64,000 bases of DNA from Actinomycetes bacterium (GTDB lineage: Bacteria > Actinomycetota > Actinomycetes > Propionibacteriales > Propionibacteriaceae), in NCBI GenBank assembly GCA_030426725.1, contig JAUHXZ010000003.1, forward strand, positions 1 through 64,000, in the 5' to 3' direction. Position 1 is the first letter of the stretch; the number at the start of each line of letters is the position of its first letter. The translations under genes and the position numbers were made by a program. Below, in pieces: positions 34,192 to 43,212 of the stretch. The notes under the pieces were generated by a model. The model had not been told where the DNA came from and ran no database searches. It was given only the letters and a program-made list of their open reading frames with translations.

Positions 34192-34345
34192 CGCGGCCGG
34201 CGAGCTGGTCGCGGACCTGGTCCCAGGTGGCTGCGACGGCGTCGCTGCTTGGTTGGGCGAAGATGGTACGGAACACCGCGGCCACCATTTGCGCCTCGGT
34301 GCGGGGCACCTGGGCCAATCAACGCTGCCAGTCGATGGCGAGCAG
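34192..34345 (-). pseudogene. IS256-family transposase remnant
   Basis: ELLAIDWQR*LAQVPRTEAQMVAAVFRTIFAQPSSDAVAATWDQVRDQLAG in frame with an internal TGA; truncated where the IS630 begins. Confidence 0.65.
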
Positions 34346-34536
34346 TTCGGAGCCAAGGTCACGGACTGGAGCCGTGACCTTGGCTCGATGGATTGGGGCA
34401 AGACCCCGACCTTGTCACTCAGCGCCAGCTTGAGGGTCGTGAACGGGGCGCCTGCGTGTACTGCAACATCACGTCTGGCAAGACCTGGACACGCAGACCG
34501 TTCATCTCAGAGTCCCGGCGGGCGCCCATAGCGTCG

Positions 34537-35634
34537 TCATCGGGGTCGACGGTCCTGGGCTGGTGGCAGCCTGGGGAACGGCTGGTGCGGTGTGGTCTGA
34601 TACCAGTAGGCCGTCGTGGAGATGTCGTCGCTGCGCTCGAACAGGCCGTGGTCCCAGGCCCCGATCTGCTGGACAGTGACGCGCAGCCGCTCGGTGAAGA
34701 AGATGGGGTCGGGCAGGTGCCAGCGGTACATGCCGTGCATCTGGGGCATGGCGGTGGCGAAGGGCGAGGCCTTGGTTCGGTCCTGGGCGGAGTAAAAGGG
34801 GTAGCCGAAGTATGGGGCGCTGAAGGTGAGCACCTCGGGCTCCGGGTCGGCCCTCAGCTCGTCCTGGAAGGCCCACGCGCCGCCGGCGTAGTCCTCCAAG
34901 CCGGTGGTGCAGACTGTGGGGAACTCGTCGTCGTCGTCGATGAAGAACTTCACCTCTCCCTCCCCCCACCAGTAGCGCTGGAGGGAGGCGACCGCGACGT
35001 AGGTACCGAGATAGGTGCCCGACCCCTTCACGCCGTCGAGGATGACGTGGTCCTCGCCGAGCGCCGTGGTGCCGTTGGAGCGCCTCCATTGCGCGTGGAA
35101 GTAGGCGGCGTCGGCCGGGACGTCGTCGCCGGTGGTGTAGTCCACCTGGTAGAAGACGTGGGGCAGGTCACCGCCGTGCTGGCTCTCCAGGGTGAGGCGC
35201 GCGGACTGGCGAAACGGCATGGGGAAGTAGCTGTTCATGCCGCGCGTCGGGGCCACGACGATCGGTACGGAGGTGACAAGCGCGCGGGTGGCGAAGCCGT
35301 TGCAGAAGAAGTCACCCAGAGGAACTTCGACCGACGGGTTTTCGGTGCCGTCCCAGTAGGCGCGCAGGACGAGGTCGCGAAGCACGAACGGCCCGGCGTC
35401 GGTGGTCTCGGCGACGGTGATCCAGATGTGGCGGATCACGCCGGGACCCTCGATGTCGGCGAGCGTCAGGGTCTCCCCTGCGGGGAGGGGGTAGTAGGCC
35501 GAGCCCTTGCGCCCCGGGCCGAGGTTCGACGCGGCCTGGGCGGCGGCGCCGATGGCACCGGTGGGGTTCTCCGCGTTGATGCTGCGGCTGCGAACGCCGG
35601 GCGTGCGCTGCGGGATGGAGATGGAGTGGAACAC
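34537..35634 (-). CDS. DUF2961 / glycoside hydrolase family 172-like protein
   Basis: SINAENPTGAIGAAAQAA, IEGPGVIRHIWITV, GLEDYAGGAWAF; GTG start; next to sugar ABC transporter. Confidence 0.85.
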   Translation of the reverse strand: MFHSISIPQRTPGVRSRSINAENPTGAIGAAAQAASNLGPGRKGSAYYPLPAGETLTLADIEGPGVIRHIWITVAETTDAGPFVLRDLVLRAYWDGTENPSVEVPLGDFFCNGFATRALVTSVPIVVAPTRGMNSYFPMPFRQSARLTLESQHGGDLPHVFYQVDYTTGDDVPADAAYFHAQWRRSNGTTALGEDHVILDGVKGSGTYLGTYVAVASLQRYWWGEGEVKFFIDDDDEFPTVCTTGLEDYAGGAWAFQDELRADPEPEVLTFSAPYFGYPFYSAQDRTKASPFATAMPQMHGMYRWHLPDPIFFTERLRVTVQQIGAWDHGLFERSDDISTTAYWYQTTPHQPFPRLPPAQDRRPR

Positions 35635-35660
35635 TGGTGATCCTTCTGGGTGAGTAGGGG

Positions 35661-36554
35661 TTACTTGACGGCCCCGGCGGTGACGCCGTGGCTGAGGGTG
35701 CGCTGGAAGATGAGGAAGAACACCAGCGTCGGCAGCAGGGACAGCAGCGAGCCCGCGTTGAGCACGGTGATGTCGATGGAATGTTGGCCGCGCAGGGTGG
35801 CCAGTGCGATGGGCACGGTCTGTGAGGACTGGTCGGCGAGCAGGACCACGGGGATGTAGAACTCGTTCCAGGTCCAGATGAAGAAGAACACCAACAGCAC
35901 CGACAGTGTGGGGCGCAGCACCGGCACGATGATGAGCCAGAGGATCTGCCAGCGCGTCGCGCCGTCCATGGAGGCCGCGTCGAGCAGTTCCTTGGGGATC
36001 GTGCCCATGACGCTGGCGAGCAGGTAGGTCCCGAACGCGGCCTGCAGGACGGTGAACACGATGATCACCGACCAGATGGTGTTGAACGTGCCGGTGGCCT
36101 GCGCCCCGTAGAACAGGGGGTAGATCAGGGCCTCGTGCGGGAGCATGGTGGCGAGCAGGAGGACCGCCAGGATGGGGCCGCTGCCCTTGACCCGACCGAT
36201 GCCGATCCCGTACGAGCTTACCAGCGCCAGCGCGACGCCGGAAAAGGCCACCACCGTGGAGATGATGATCGAGTTCCACAGTGCACGGGGGAAGTTGACC
36301 AGTCCCAGGTAGTGAAGGAACGCGTCGACGGTGAACGACTGTGGCCAGGCGATGGGGCCGTTGGACGAGTAGTCAGCACTGGTCTTGAATGCGTTGAGGA
36401 CCATGAGCAGGAACGGCGCGAGCATGATCACGGAGACCAGGACTGCGACGCCCAGAACCACCCAGCGCATCGGGGTGTGGCGCCGGCGGCGCCGGGGCGC
36501 GGAATCGACAGCGGGGCGGCCGCCAACCGGAGTGGTCGTGGAGGTGGTCATCAT
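35661..36554 (-). CDS. Carbohydrate ABC transporter permease (MalG-type)
   Basis: Six TM; EAA-like loop ELLDAASMDGATRWQILWLIIVPVLRPTL. Confidence 0.9.
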   Translation of the reverse strand: MMTTSTTTPVGGRPAVDSAPRRRRRHTPMRWVVLGVAVLVSVIMLAPFLLMVLNAFKTSADYSSNGPIAWPQSFTVDAFLHYLGLVNFPRALWNSIIISTVVAFSGVALALVSSYGIGIGRVKGSGPILAVLLLATMLPHEALIYPLFYGAQATGTFNTIWSVIIVFTVLQAAFGTYLLASVMGTIPKELLDAASMDGATRWQILWLIIVPVLRPTLSVLLVFFFIWTWNEFYIPVVLLADQSSQTVPIALATLRGQHSIDITVLNAGSLLSLLPTLVFFLIFQRTLSHGVTAGAVK

Positions 36555-36562
36555 CGGTCCTT

Positions 36563-37480
36563 TCAGGAGTGCTCGCTGCGGCGCTGCCAGGTGAGCATCA
36601 CGGCTGCGATGACGAAGATGAGAAGCGACATCACGGTCGCGATGGTGGCTCCGTAGCCCACCTGGGAGAGCTCGAAGAAGTTGCGGTAGGCGTAGTAGGA
36701 GGGCACGACGGTGGAGCCCTCGGGACCCCCGCCGGTGAGGATGAGCACCGGCGCGAACACCTTGAGCGCGGCCACCGTCGCGGTAAGGACGACGATGAAC
36801 ATCTCGGGGCGAATGGTCGGCAGCGTGATGGCGGCGAACTGGCGCCACCAGCCTGCGCCGTCGAGGGAGGCCGCTTCGTAGAGCTCGGGGCTGACGCGGG
36901 AGAGGGCGGCCATGAAGATGACGACGGGGTAGCCCAGCTGCAGCCACACGAGCATGGCCATCAGGCCGTAGATCGCCAGGTTGGGATCGCCCAGCCAGTC
37001 CGGGGGACGGGTGATCCCGACCAACTTGAGGAGCGTGTTGATCGAGCCGTTGGCCGGGTCAAGGATCCAGCTCCAGATGAAGCCGGCCACCGCGATGGGG
37101 AGGATTTGGGGCAGGTAGTAGGTGGCGCGGAGAAAGGACGCGACACGCGAGCCGAATGTCCGGCCCAGGTAGTCGAAGAGCATCGCGGCCAGGAGGATGC
37201 CGATGGCGGTTGGGATGACCGTGATTGCGAGGACCATGAACAGGGAGTTCTTGAAGGACTGCCAGAACTGTTCGTCCTGCAGCAGGTCGACGTAATTGCC
37301 GAGTCCGTACCAACGCATCGGGGCTAGGCCACCCTTCCACTGGAAGAGGCTGAACCCAATATTCATGGAGAACGGGAGCAAGACGATGGCGGTGAACGAG
37401 ATGCCGATCGGCGCCAGGTACCACCAGTAGGAGCGCTCGCGCCGGCGCAATGTCGGGGCGACGGATCGGGTTAGAGGCAT
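36563..37480 (-). CDS. Carbohydrate ABC transporter permease (MalF-type)
   Basis: EAA-like loop ELYEAASLDGAGWWRQFAAITLPTIRP; start MPLTRSVAPTLRRRERS. Confidence 0.9.
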   Translation of the reverse strand: MPLTRSVAPTLRRRERSYWWYLAPIGISFTAIVLLPFSMNIGFSLFQWKGGLAPMRWYGLGNYVDLLQDEQFWQSFKNSLFMVLAITVIPTAIGILLAAMLFDYLGRTFGSRVASFLRATYYLPQILPIAVAGFIWSWILDPANGSINTLLKLVGITRPPDWLGDPNLAIYGLMAMLVWLQLGYPVVIFMAALSRVSPELYEAASLDGAGWWRQFAAITLPTIRPEMFIVVLTATVAALKVFAPVLILTGGGPEGSTVVPSYYAYRNFFELSQVGYGATIATVMSLLIFVIAAVMLTWQRRSEHS

Positions 37481-37548
37481 GGGACGGACCTGTCTGTGGG
37501 GAATCGGGTGGGGTCGGGACGCCGCGTGGGCGCCCCGACCGCTGTCAC

Positions 37549-38862
37549 TCAGGACTGGGTGCCCTCGTCGTAGAACTCCTGCAGGGCGGCGATGTACTCG
37601 TCGGCGGTCTCGTTCTTGTTCGACATGGCCTGCATGTGGTTCTGGATGAAGTCCAGGAATCCGGGAACGGGGTAGTCGGGGTAGAACGAGAGGGTGTCGG
37701 CCTCGACCAGCTCGTTGAACCGCTCGGCTAGGCCTCGGTAGGCCTCGTCTTCGATCTTGCTGGTGTCGCCGGCCAGCGCGAGGCCGCCGGCTGCGCTGAT
37801 GGTGTCCTGAACCTCCTGGCTGAGTGTGATGTCGATCCAGTCGTAGGCCAGGTCCTTGTTCTCGGCCTTGGCCGGGACGCCCCACAGGTGGCCTGAGGAG
37901 CCCATTGTCAGGTTGGCGCCGGGGAGCGTGAAGTAGCCCCAGTCGAACTGGGCGTCGTTGCTGATCCGGGCGAACTGGGGATCGTTCCACATCACCATGG
38001 CGGCGTCACCGCTGAGGAAGTTGACGATGGCCTGCTCGAAGGACAGCCCGCCCAGCTGGTCGCCGACGTAGCCCTTGTCGATCCACTCCTGGAATCGGGC
38101 CGTACCGGTGCCCCACGGCGCGGCGCCGAAATCGACGGGGTTGCGCACGAACATGAAGTTGTCGATCTGGTCACGCGAGGCTTCTGCGGAGACCAGCGAG
38201 TACCACACCCACATCTGGTTGAAGCCCTGGCTCGTGTTGGCCGAGCTGGAGATCGGGAGGATGCCGGCGGCCATCAGTTGGTCCATCGCGGCCTCGAAAT
38301 CCTCCAGGGTGGCCGGGACGTCGGTGATGCCAGCCTCTGCAAACAGTTCCTTGTTGTAGTAGAGCATGACGAACTCGCCGATGTTGGGGATGCCGTACCA
38401 GTCACCTGAGCCGGCCATGCCGTTCTCGTCGTACTGGGCGAAGGCGGCCATAGACCCGGTCACCTTCTCGTCCCAGCCGCGTTCCTCGACCACGTCTGTG
38501 AGTGGTTCCAGGAGGCCCTGACCGGCAAGCTGGCCGCCGTCGGCGTTGCCCTTGTTGAACTCGATGACGTCGGGGACGTCGTTGCCGGACAGGGTGATCT
38601 TGGCGTTCTGGCGCATGGCGTCGAAGCTGGTCTGCTGGAAGTCGACGGTGACGTTGGGGTGCTCGGCCTCGAACAGCTCGACCGCCTTCTTCCACCCCTG
38701 GGCCTGGGGACTGTTGGGGTCCTCGTACTGGAGGATGGTGAAGGTGCGCGGTGCGTCGGGGTCGGCGGGCTGGTCCTGGCCGCAGGCAGTGAGGGCGACG
38801 GTGCTGAGGGCCGCGGCCACCGCGAGGGCGCCGAGCCGGCGGAGGGGGGAGCGTGTGCTCAT
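37549..38862 (-). CDS. Carbohydrate ABC transporter substrate-binding lipoprotein
   Basis: Lipobox STVALTACG; SBP family 1 pattern (FEAEHPNVTVDFQQ, IEFNKGNADGGQLAGQGLLEPL). Confidence 0.9.
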   Translation of the reverse strand: MSTRSPLRRLGALAVAAALSTVALTACGQDQPADPDAPRTFTILQYEDPNSPQAQGWKKAVELFEAEHPNVTVDFQQTSFDAMRQNAKITLSGNDVPDVIEFNKGNADGGQLAGQGLLEPLTDVVEERGWDEKVTGSMAAFAQYDENGMAGSGDWYGIPNIGEFVMLYYNKELFAEAGITDVPATLEDFEAAMDQLMAAGILPISSSANTSQGFNQMWVWYSLVSAEASRDQIDNFMFVRNPVDFGAAPWGTGTARFQEWIDKGYVGDQLGGLSFEQAIVNFLSGDAAMVMWNDPQFARISNDAQFDWGYFTLPGANLTMGSSGHLWGVPAKAENKDLAYDWIDITLSQEVQDTISAAGGLALAGDTSKIEDEAYRGLAERFNELVEADTLSFYPDYPVPGFLDFIQNHMQAMSNKNETADEYIAALQEFYDEGTQS

Positions 38863-38969
38863 GGAATTTCTCCTTGGGTAAGGGGTCGCCCTGAGGGCAG
38901 GGTCGACCAACGCCGCGGGGGCGCTTCTGGGGTGGGATTAGGGGCGCCGCGATGGGCGCGTCATCAGAG

Positions 38970-39019
38970 GGCTGAGCGGTGTGGTCGCTCAGCCGGTGTC
39001 GCCGTCGTCAGCGACGGCG
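38970..39019. terminator. Twin perfect hairpins between lacI-type regulator and SBP gene
   Basis: GGCTGAGCG-GTGTGGT-CGCTCAGCC (38970-38994) and CGCCGTCG-TCAG-CGACGGCG (39000-39019). Confidence 0.5.
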
Positions 39020-39041
39020 GAGTCGTTCAGTGGAAACGGCA

Positions 39042-40091
39042 TCAGATGTGTGGGGAGCCTCCTTCGGGGTTCGGGGGCGCGACGGATCCGCGCTCCACGA
39101 GTGGACAGGCCATCTGGGTGCTCACCGGGCCCGACGGCGCCTCCCCGCGAAGGCGGGCGATCGCCTGGCGTGCCGCCCAGGTACCCATGTCGCGGTGGGG
39201 TAGCCGGACGGTGGTGAGTCCGGGGAGCAGACTGTCGGCTATGAACGGCTGGTCGTCGAAGCCGATGATCGAGAGGTCGTCGGGAACCCGCAGGCCCAGT
39301 TCCTGGGCCACCTGGTAGAAGCCAAAGGCGATCTGGTCTGAGAAGCAGAACACTGCCGTGGGCCGGTCGTGCGTAGAGAGGATGCGGCGGGCCTGAACGC
39401 GACCGGCCGCGGTGCTGGGATCGGAGGCGTCGACGATCAGGGCGGGATCGGGCGTGAGCTCGGCGGCGGACAGAGCGGCCTCGTAACCGGCACGGCGGAG
39501 CGTGCGGGCCACGAACCGCTCGTCCTCAACGTTGCAGAACGCTATCCGTCGGTGCCCGGCCAGGATCAGGTGGGTGGTGGCGGCGTACGCCCCGCCCGTC
39601 TCATCCGGGATCACCCAGTCCGCGGCGGCTGAGCGATCCCTGGGCAGCCCATCGAGGACTACCACGGGCATGGCTCGGGGCGTCATCGGAAGATCCACCT
39701 CCCGGTGGAAGTCGGTGGCGATGATGAGCGCCTCGATATTGCGCTGCAAGAGGGTCTTGACCGCGGTCCCGTCAAGATCCCGGTTGCCGGCGGTGTCGAC
39801 GACGATGAGGAGGAATTCCTCCTCCGCCGCGCTGACTTGCGCGCCCCCGAGCATCTGGCCCGCGAACGGGACGGAGGCCACCTGGTCGGACAGCAGCCCG
39901 ATGGTGTGTGACTGATTGGTCTTGAGACCGCGGGCCAAGAGATTAGGGGCGTAGCCGAGCTCGTCCGCCACGTTCCTGATCCGGGCGGCCACGTCGGGGC
40001 GGACTCGCCCCTCGCCCCGCTCGTTGAGGACGAGTGACACCGCCGAGATCGAGACCCCGACGTGGGCCGCGATGTCCTTGAGCGTCACCAT
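39042..40091 (-). CDS. LacI family transcriptional regulator
   Basis: MVTLKDIAAHVGVSISAVSLVLNERGEGRVRPDVAARI; periplasmic-binding-like sensor domain. Confidence 0.93.
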   Translation of the reverse strand: MVTLKDIAAHVGVSISAVSLVLNERGEGRVRPDVAARIRNVADELGYAPNLLARGLKTNQSHTIGLLSDQVASVPFAGQMLGGAQVSAAEEEFLLIVVDTAGNRDLDGTAVKTLLQRNIEALIIATDFHREVDLPMTPRAMPVVVLDGLPRDRSAAADWVIPDETGGAYAATTHLILAGHRRIAFCNVEDERFVARTLRRAGYEAALSAAELTPDPALIVDASDPSTAAGRVQARRILSTHDRPTAVFCFSDQIAFGFYQVAQELGLRVPDDLSIIGFDDQPFIADSLLPGLTTVRLPHRDMGTWAARQAIARLRGEAPSGPVSTQMACPLVERGSVAPPNPEGGSPHI

Positions 40092-40104
40092 CGACTTACC
40101 TCTC

Positions 40105-40160
40105 GTCAAACGATTGAAGTTAAACGTTTGCATCACCGTAAGAACGTCAAACGCTTTGAC
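40105..40160. promoter_or_regulatory. Putative LacI-family operators (three sites)
   Basis: GTCAAACGATTGAA, GTTAAACGTTTGC, GTCAAACGCTTTGAC upstream of the lacI-type gene. Confidence 0.65.
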
Positions 40161-40852
40161 GCAAACGCCGTTATCGAATCGTTATATAACGGCCGGGTGG
40201 GGGTGGAGAGCTGCGAAGCGGACTGCTGCTGATGGGCGATCTCTCCGTGACGGACTCGATCTTTCGATCCCCCGGGGCCATGGGCCTCGTCTCTTTCGCG
40301 AAGTGCCAAGCGCGATCCACCAACACTGGCATTACATACAGTCGGGGGCTCATCGCTGGGGAGGCGTGCGCCCCGGCGTTTCGTCGGGCCCGCCGATTCG
40401 GAGCTGGGCTCGAGTGACCGGTGAAGCTGGTTGATCGGCGCCAATATTGAGACCGACCTTGCTGGCGTGGATGCGTAGCGCGTTCCGCAACGCCACCGCC
40501 ACTGCCTTCGGGTGGCGACCAGTCATCGCGGCGGCCAGCGCGGTGAGGTTGGCGCCAGCGACTTGCAACCTGGCCAGCCGCCCGTCTCTTCGATGAGGCC
40601 GCCTCGGAAGTGACCCGACTCGCCAGGCAAGCACAACACAACCACAACCGGAATCGGCGGAGCCCATATGGGCGCGCAGCTTCTCGACGGGCACCTGCCA
40701 GTTCGTGAACGTCACGAGGGCAACTTGCCCCAAGGGTGTCACCGCTGTGCGACTCGGCGACGAACATCCGGATTTGGCGGTGAGGGCGGGGTGTGTCCGG
40801 TCGGGCTCGGCGGATGTCGTGCGGGCGCGTCTGGGCAGCCGCAGAATCGTGT

Positions 40853-41773
40853 ATGACCAGTACTGATCCTGTCCTGTTTCCCGTTCTCCTCGACGCGTCG
40901 ACCGATCCGCTTCTGAAGGCGGTGGCGGCCTACCTGGCCCGCTACCGCGGTCAGACCCGCGTCCACACCGAGTCGGACCTTCGCGCGTATCTTGTGTGGT
41001 GCCGCGAACGCGGCGTTGAGCCGTTGAGTGCCAGTCGTGCGCAGATCGAGTTGTATGTGCGCTGGATGCAGGAGATCCGCCACCTTCAGCCGTCCACGGT
41101 CAGCCGCCGCGTCTCGGTGATGGCCGGCTTCTACCGCACCTGCGTCATCGACCAGGTGATCCTCGCATCGCCTGCGGACTACGTCCGGCGTCCGAATGTT
41201 CCTCCCGAGTCCCCGACACTTGGCCTGTCCCATCTCGAGTTCGAGGCGATGCTCGCCGCGTCACGCGCGTCGGGCAAGGTCTACGACTTCGCGCTTGTGG
41301 CGATGCTCGGCCTGCTCGGGCTGCGGATCTTCGAGGCCTGCGGCGCCAACATCGCCGACCTTGGCGAGGAGCACGGGCACCGCGTGTTGAAGGTTCACGG
41401 CAAGGGAGACAAGATCGTCCTCGCCCCGCTTCCGCCGGCGGTCCAGCGCGCGATCGAACGTGCCATCGAGGGCAGGGCCGAGGGGCCGATCCTGCTCAAC
41501 CTGCGCGGGACACGCATGGACCGGCACGCCGCCACCCGCCGCCTGAAGCACCTCGCCGACGACGCGGGTGTGACCGTGGCCCGGATGCATCCGCACATGC
41601 TGCGGCACACGTTCGTTACCACCATGCTCGACGCCGGCGTGGATCTCCGTGACGTGCAGATCGCCGCCCGTCACGCGGACCCGCGTACCACGATGCGCTA
41701 CGACCGGGCACGCAAGAACCTCGACCGGCACCCGAACTACATCCTCGCCGCCTACATGGCCTCCGGCACCTGA
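40853..41773 (+). CDS. XerC/D-like tyrosine recombinase
   Basis: LGLLGLRIFEACGANIADL, HPHMLRHTFVTTMLDAGVDLRDVQIAARHADPRTTMRYDRA (R-HxxR-H-Y). Confidence 0.93.
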   Translation: MTSTDPVLFPVLLDASTDPLLKAVAAYLARYRGQTRVHTESDLRAYLVWCRERGVEPLSASRAQIELYVRWMQEIRHLQPSTVSRRVSVMAGFYRTCVIDQVILASPADYVRRPNVPPESPTLGLSHLEFEAMLAASRASGKVYDFALVAMLGLLGLRIFEACGANIADLGEEHGHRVLKVHGKGDKIVLAPLPPAVQRAIERAIEGRAEGPILLNLRGTRMDRHAATRRLKHLADDAGVTVARMHPHMLRHTFVTTMLDAGVDLRDVQIAARHADPRTTMRYDRARKNLDRHPNYILAAYMASGT

Positions 41774-41790
41774 CACCGGAGCCTGCACTC

Positions 41791-41814
41791 AGCGTATTGC
41801 GCGTGTAGTACGCT
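41791..41814. promoter_or_regulatory. Putative operator of toxin-antitoxin pair
   Basis: AGCGTA-N12-TACGCT inverted repeat immediately upstream of the pair. Confidence 0.35.
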
Positions 41815-41820
41815 AGTTGT

Positions 41821-42114
41821 GTGGGTGAGGACATCGACTGGCGCCACCGCGGCGACTACATCGCCAAGCACGGACTGACGCCAGACATCGCTGACCAAGC
41901 CTTCAACGATCCCAACCGGTTGGTGATCGATCCCGATCCGGCCTCCGTCTCGGGGCGGACCGTCCGGATCATCGGCTGGGCCACCTCGGCCCAGATGCTC
42001 GTCACGGTGATCGTCCTGCCGGACGAGGGGATCGTGTGGGGAGTGAACGCCTGGCCGTCCAACAGCACGGACCAGCGCCGATACAGAGAGGGGCACACGG
42101 ATGTCGATCAATGA
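41821..42114 (+). CDS. Toxin-like small protein (BrnT/DUF4258-like)
   Basis: GTG start; IDWRHRGDYIAKHGLTPDIADQAFNDPNRLVIDPDPASVSGRTVRIIGWA; overlaps next ORF. Confidence 0.55.
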   Translation: MGEDIDWRHRGDYIAKHGLTPDIADQAFNDPNRLVIDPDPASVSGRTVRIIGWATSAQMLVTVIVLPDEGIVWGVNAWPSNSTDQRRYREGHTDVDQ

Positions 42115-42403
42115 TCTCATCGCGGCCGAAGCCGACGCGACCGAGCAGAATCGCGACGCTGCGATCAAGCCGGGCAGCACAGTGACCCGCGGCCATCAAC
42201 GCGCCAAGACCCTCCAAGTCCGCCTGAACACAGAAGAACTGGCGGCCTTGACGATGCTCGCCGATCAACGCGGTCTACCGGTGTCGACGCTGGCCCGTGA
42301 CCTGCTCATGGCACAGCTCGCCGCGGGCCAGGACACGACGACGCAGGCCCTCATCGCCAAGATCCGCGCCGAACTCGACGACCTCGCCTCCCGCGTCGCC
42401 TGA
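42101..42403 (+). CDS. Ribbon-helix-helix antitoxin-like protein
   Basis: TLQVRLNTEELAALTMLADQRGLPVSTLARDLLMAQL; overlaps toxin-like ORF by 14 nt. Confidence 0.65.
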   Translation: MSINDLIAAEADATEQNRDAAIKPGSTVTRGHQRAKTLQVRLNTEELAALTMLADQRGLPVSTLARDLLMAQLAAGQDTTTQALIAKIRAELDDLASRVA

Positions 42404-42456
42404 CATCAAGCGCACGGATCTGCCGCCCCCGACGCGGGAGCGGGTGTGCCGCTCAT

Positions 42457-42520
42457 CACCCGCTCATGGCGGTGTGCGAGGGTAGCCTTCGGCTGCGTTT
42501 TCCGGAGGGCGACTGCCTCC
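42457..42520 (+). repeat. Repeat/structured element copy A
   Basis: CACCCGCTCATGGCGGTGTGCGAGGG (42457-42482) + AGCC-TTC-GGCT hairpin (42484-42494) + GGAGG(G)C-GACT-GCCTCC hairpin (42504-42520). Confidence 0.7.
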
Positions 42521-42555
42521 TCAAGACGCGTAGGGTCGGAATGCCGCGGGAAGGC

Positions 42556-43212
42556 CTAGCGCGGTGAACGCGGAATCGTGCAGGAATCCACGATCTCAAT
42601 GTTCTGCACGTCGGCGTACTTGATGGCCGCGGGCTGCGGCTCGCCACTCAGGTCCAGTTTCAGGAGCCCACCGTCGCCGCTGGTGAGTTGGCCGCAGTAG
42701 ATGGTGTCAGCGGTGGTCACCTCAAGTGAGGGTGTCGTCTTGGTTGGACTGACAAGCCATGTGCCGATGGCGAAGAGCATCAGGACGATGCCTGGGAGGG
42801 CGAGCCTTCGCGCGAATCGAAGCCGTCTCGCTCCTGCGGTGGCCTGCAGGGCGTCAACGGCGACCTTGTCGCCGCTGAGTTCCTGGAAGTCTGCGTAGGT
42901 GAGTTCCCTTGGGGTACCGGCGGCGACTGAGAGGATGAGTATCAGCCCGATCAACACGAGCAGCATGCCGAGAACGAGTCCACCGGCGACGACCCACCTC
43001 CAGTTGGTCTGTAGGTCACCCGCCTTGTCGGGCCCCGATACAACCAGACCGGCTGTGACCAGTGTGATGAGGGCGGCAAGTCCGTCTCGCCACTTGCTTG
43101 CTGACTGGCGCACGCCCTCCAGGCTGTCCGCGATGAGCTCCTGCCACGCGGCCTGCGTTGCGACTGACTCCTGACTTGGGCCAGCGGCCGGTGGTTGCTC
43201 TTGCTCAGCCAT
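42556..43212 (-). CDS. Hypothetical membrane protein (three TM segments), CHAT operon
   Basis: TM segments LAALITLVTAGLVV, VVAGGLVLGMLLVLIGLILILSVAA, LALPGIVLMLFAIGTWLV; overlaps 43205 ORF. Confidence 0.75.
   Translation of the reverse strand: MAEQEQPPAAGPSQESVATQAAWQELIADSLEGVRQSASKWRDGLAALITLVTAGLVVSGPDKAGDLQTNWRWVVAGGLVLGMLLVLIGLILILSVAAGTPRELTYADFQELSGDKVAVDALQATAGARRLRFARRLALPGIVLMLFAIGTWLVSPTKTTPSLEVTTADTIYCGQLTSGDGGLLKLDLSGEPQPAAIKYADVQNIEIVDSCTIPRSPR

Noticed and set aside
40180-40191. 12-bp palindrome CGTTATATAACG
   Set aside because: Short AT-rich palindrome near the LacI operators; could be a promoter element, too little evidence for a separate call.
40171-40767. 198-aa and 130-aa minus-strand ORFs
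   Set aside because: No convincing domain, overlapping frames, likely degraded or random; noted only as a gene-poor gap.
42556-43212. TM protein of the CHAT operon as a bacterial gasdermin
   Set aside because: Predicted helical TM segments and no gasdermin-like beta-rich sequence; a gasdermin assignment is not supported.
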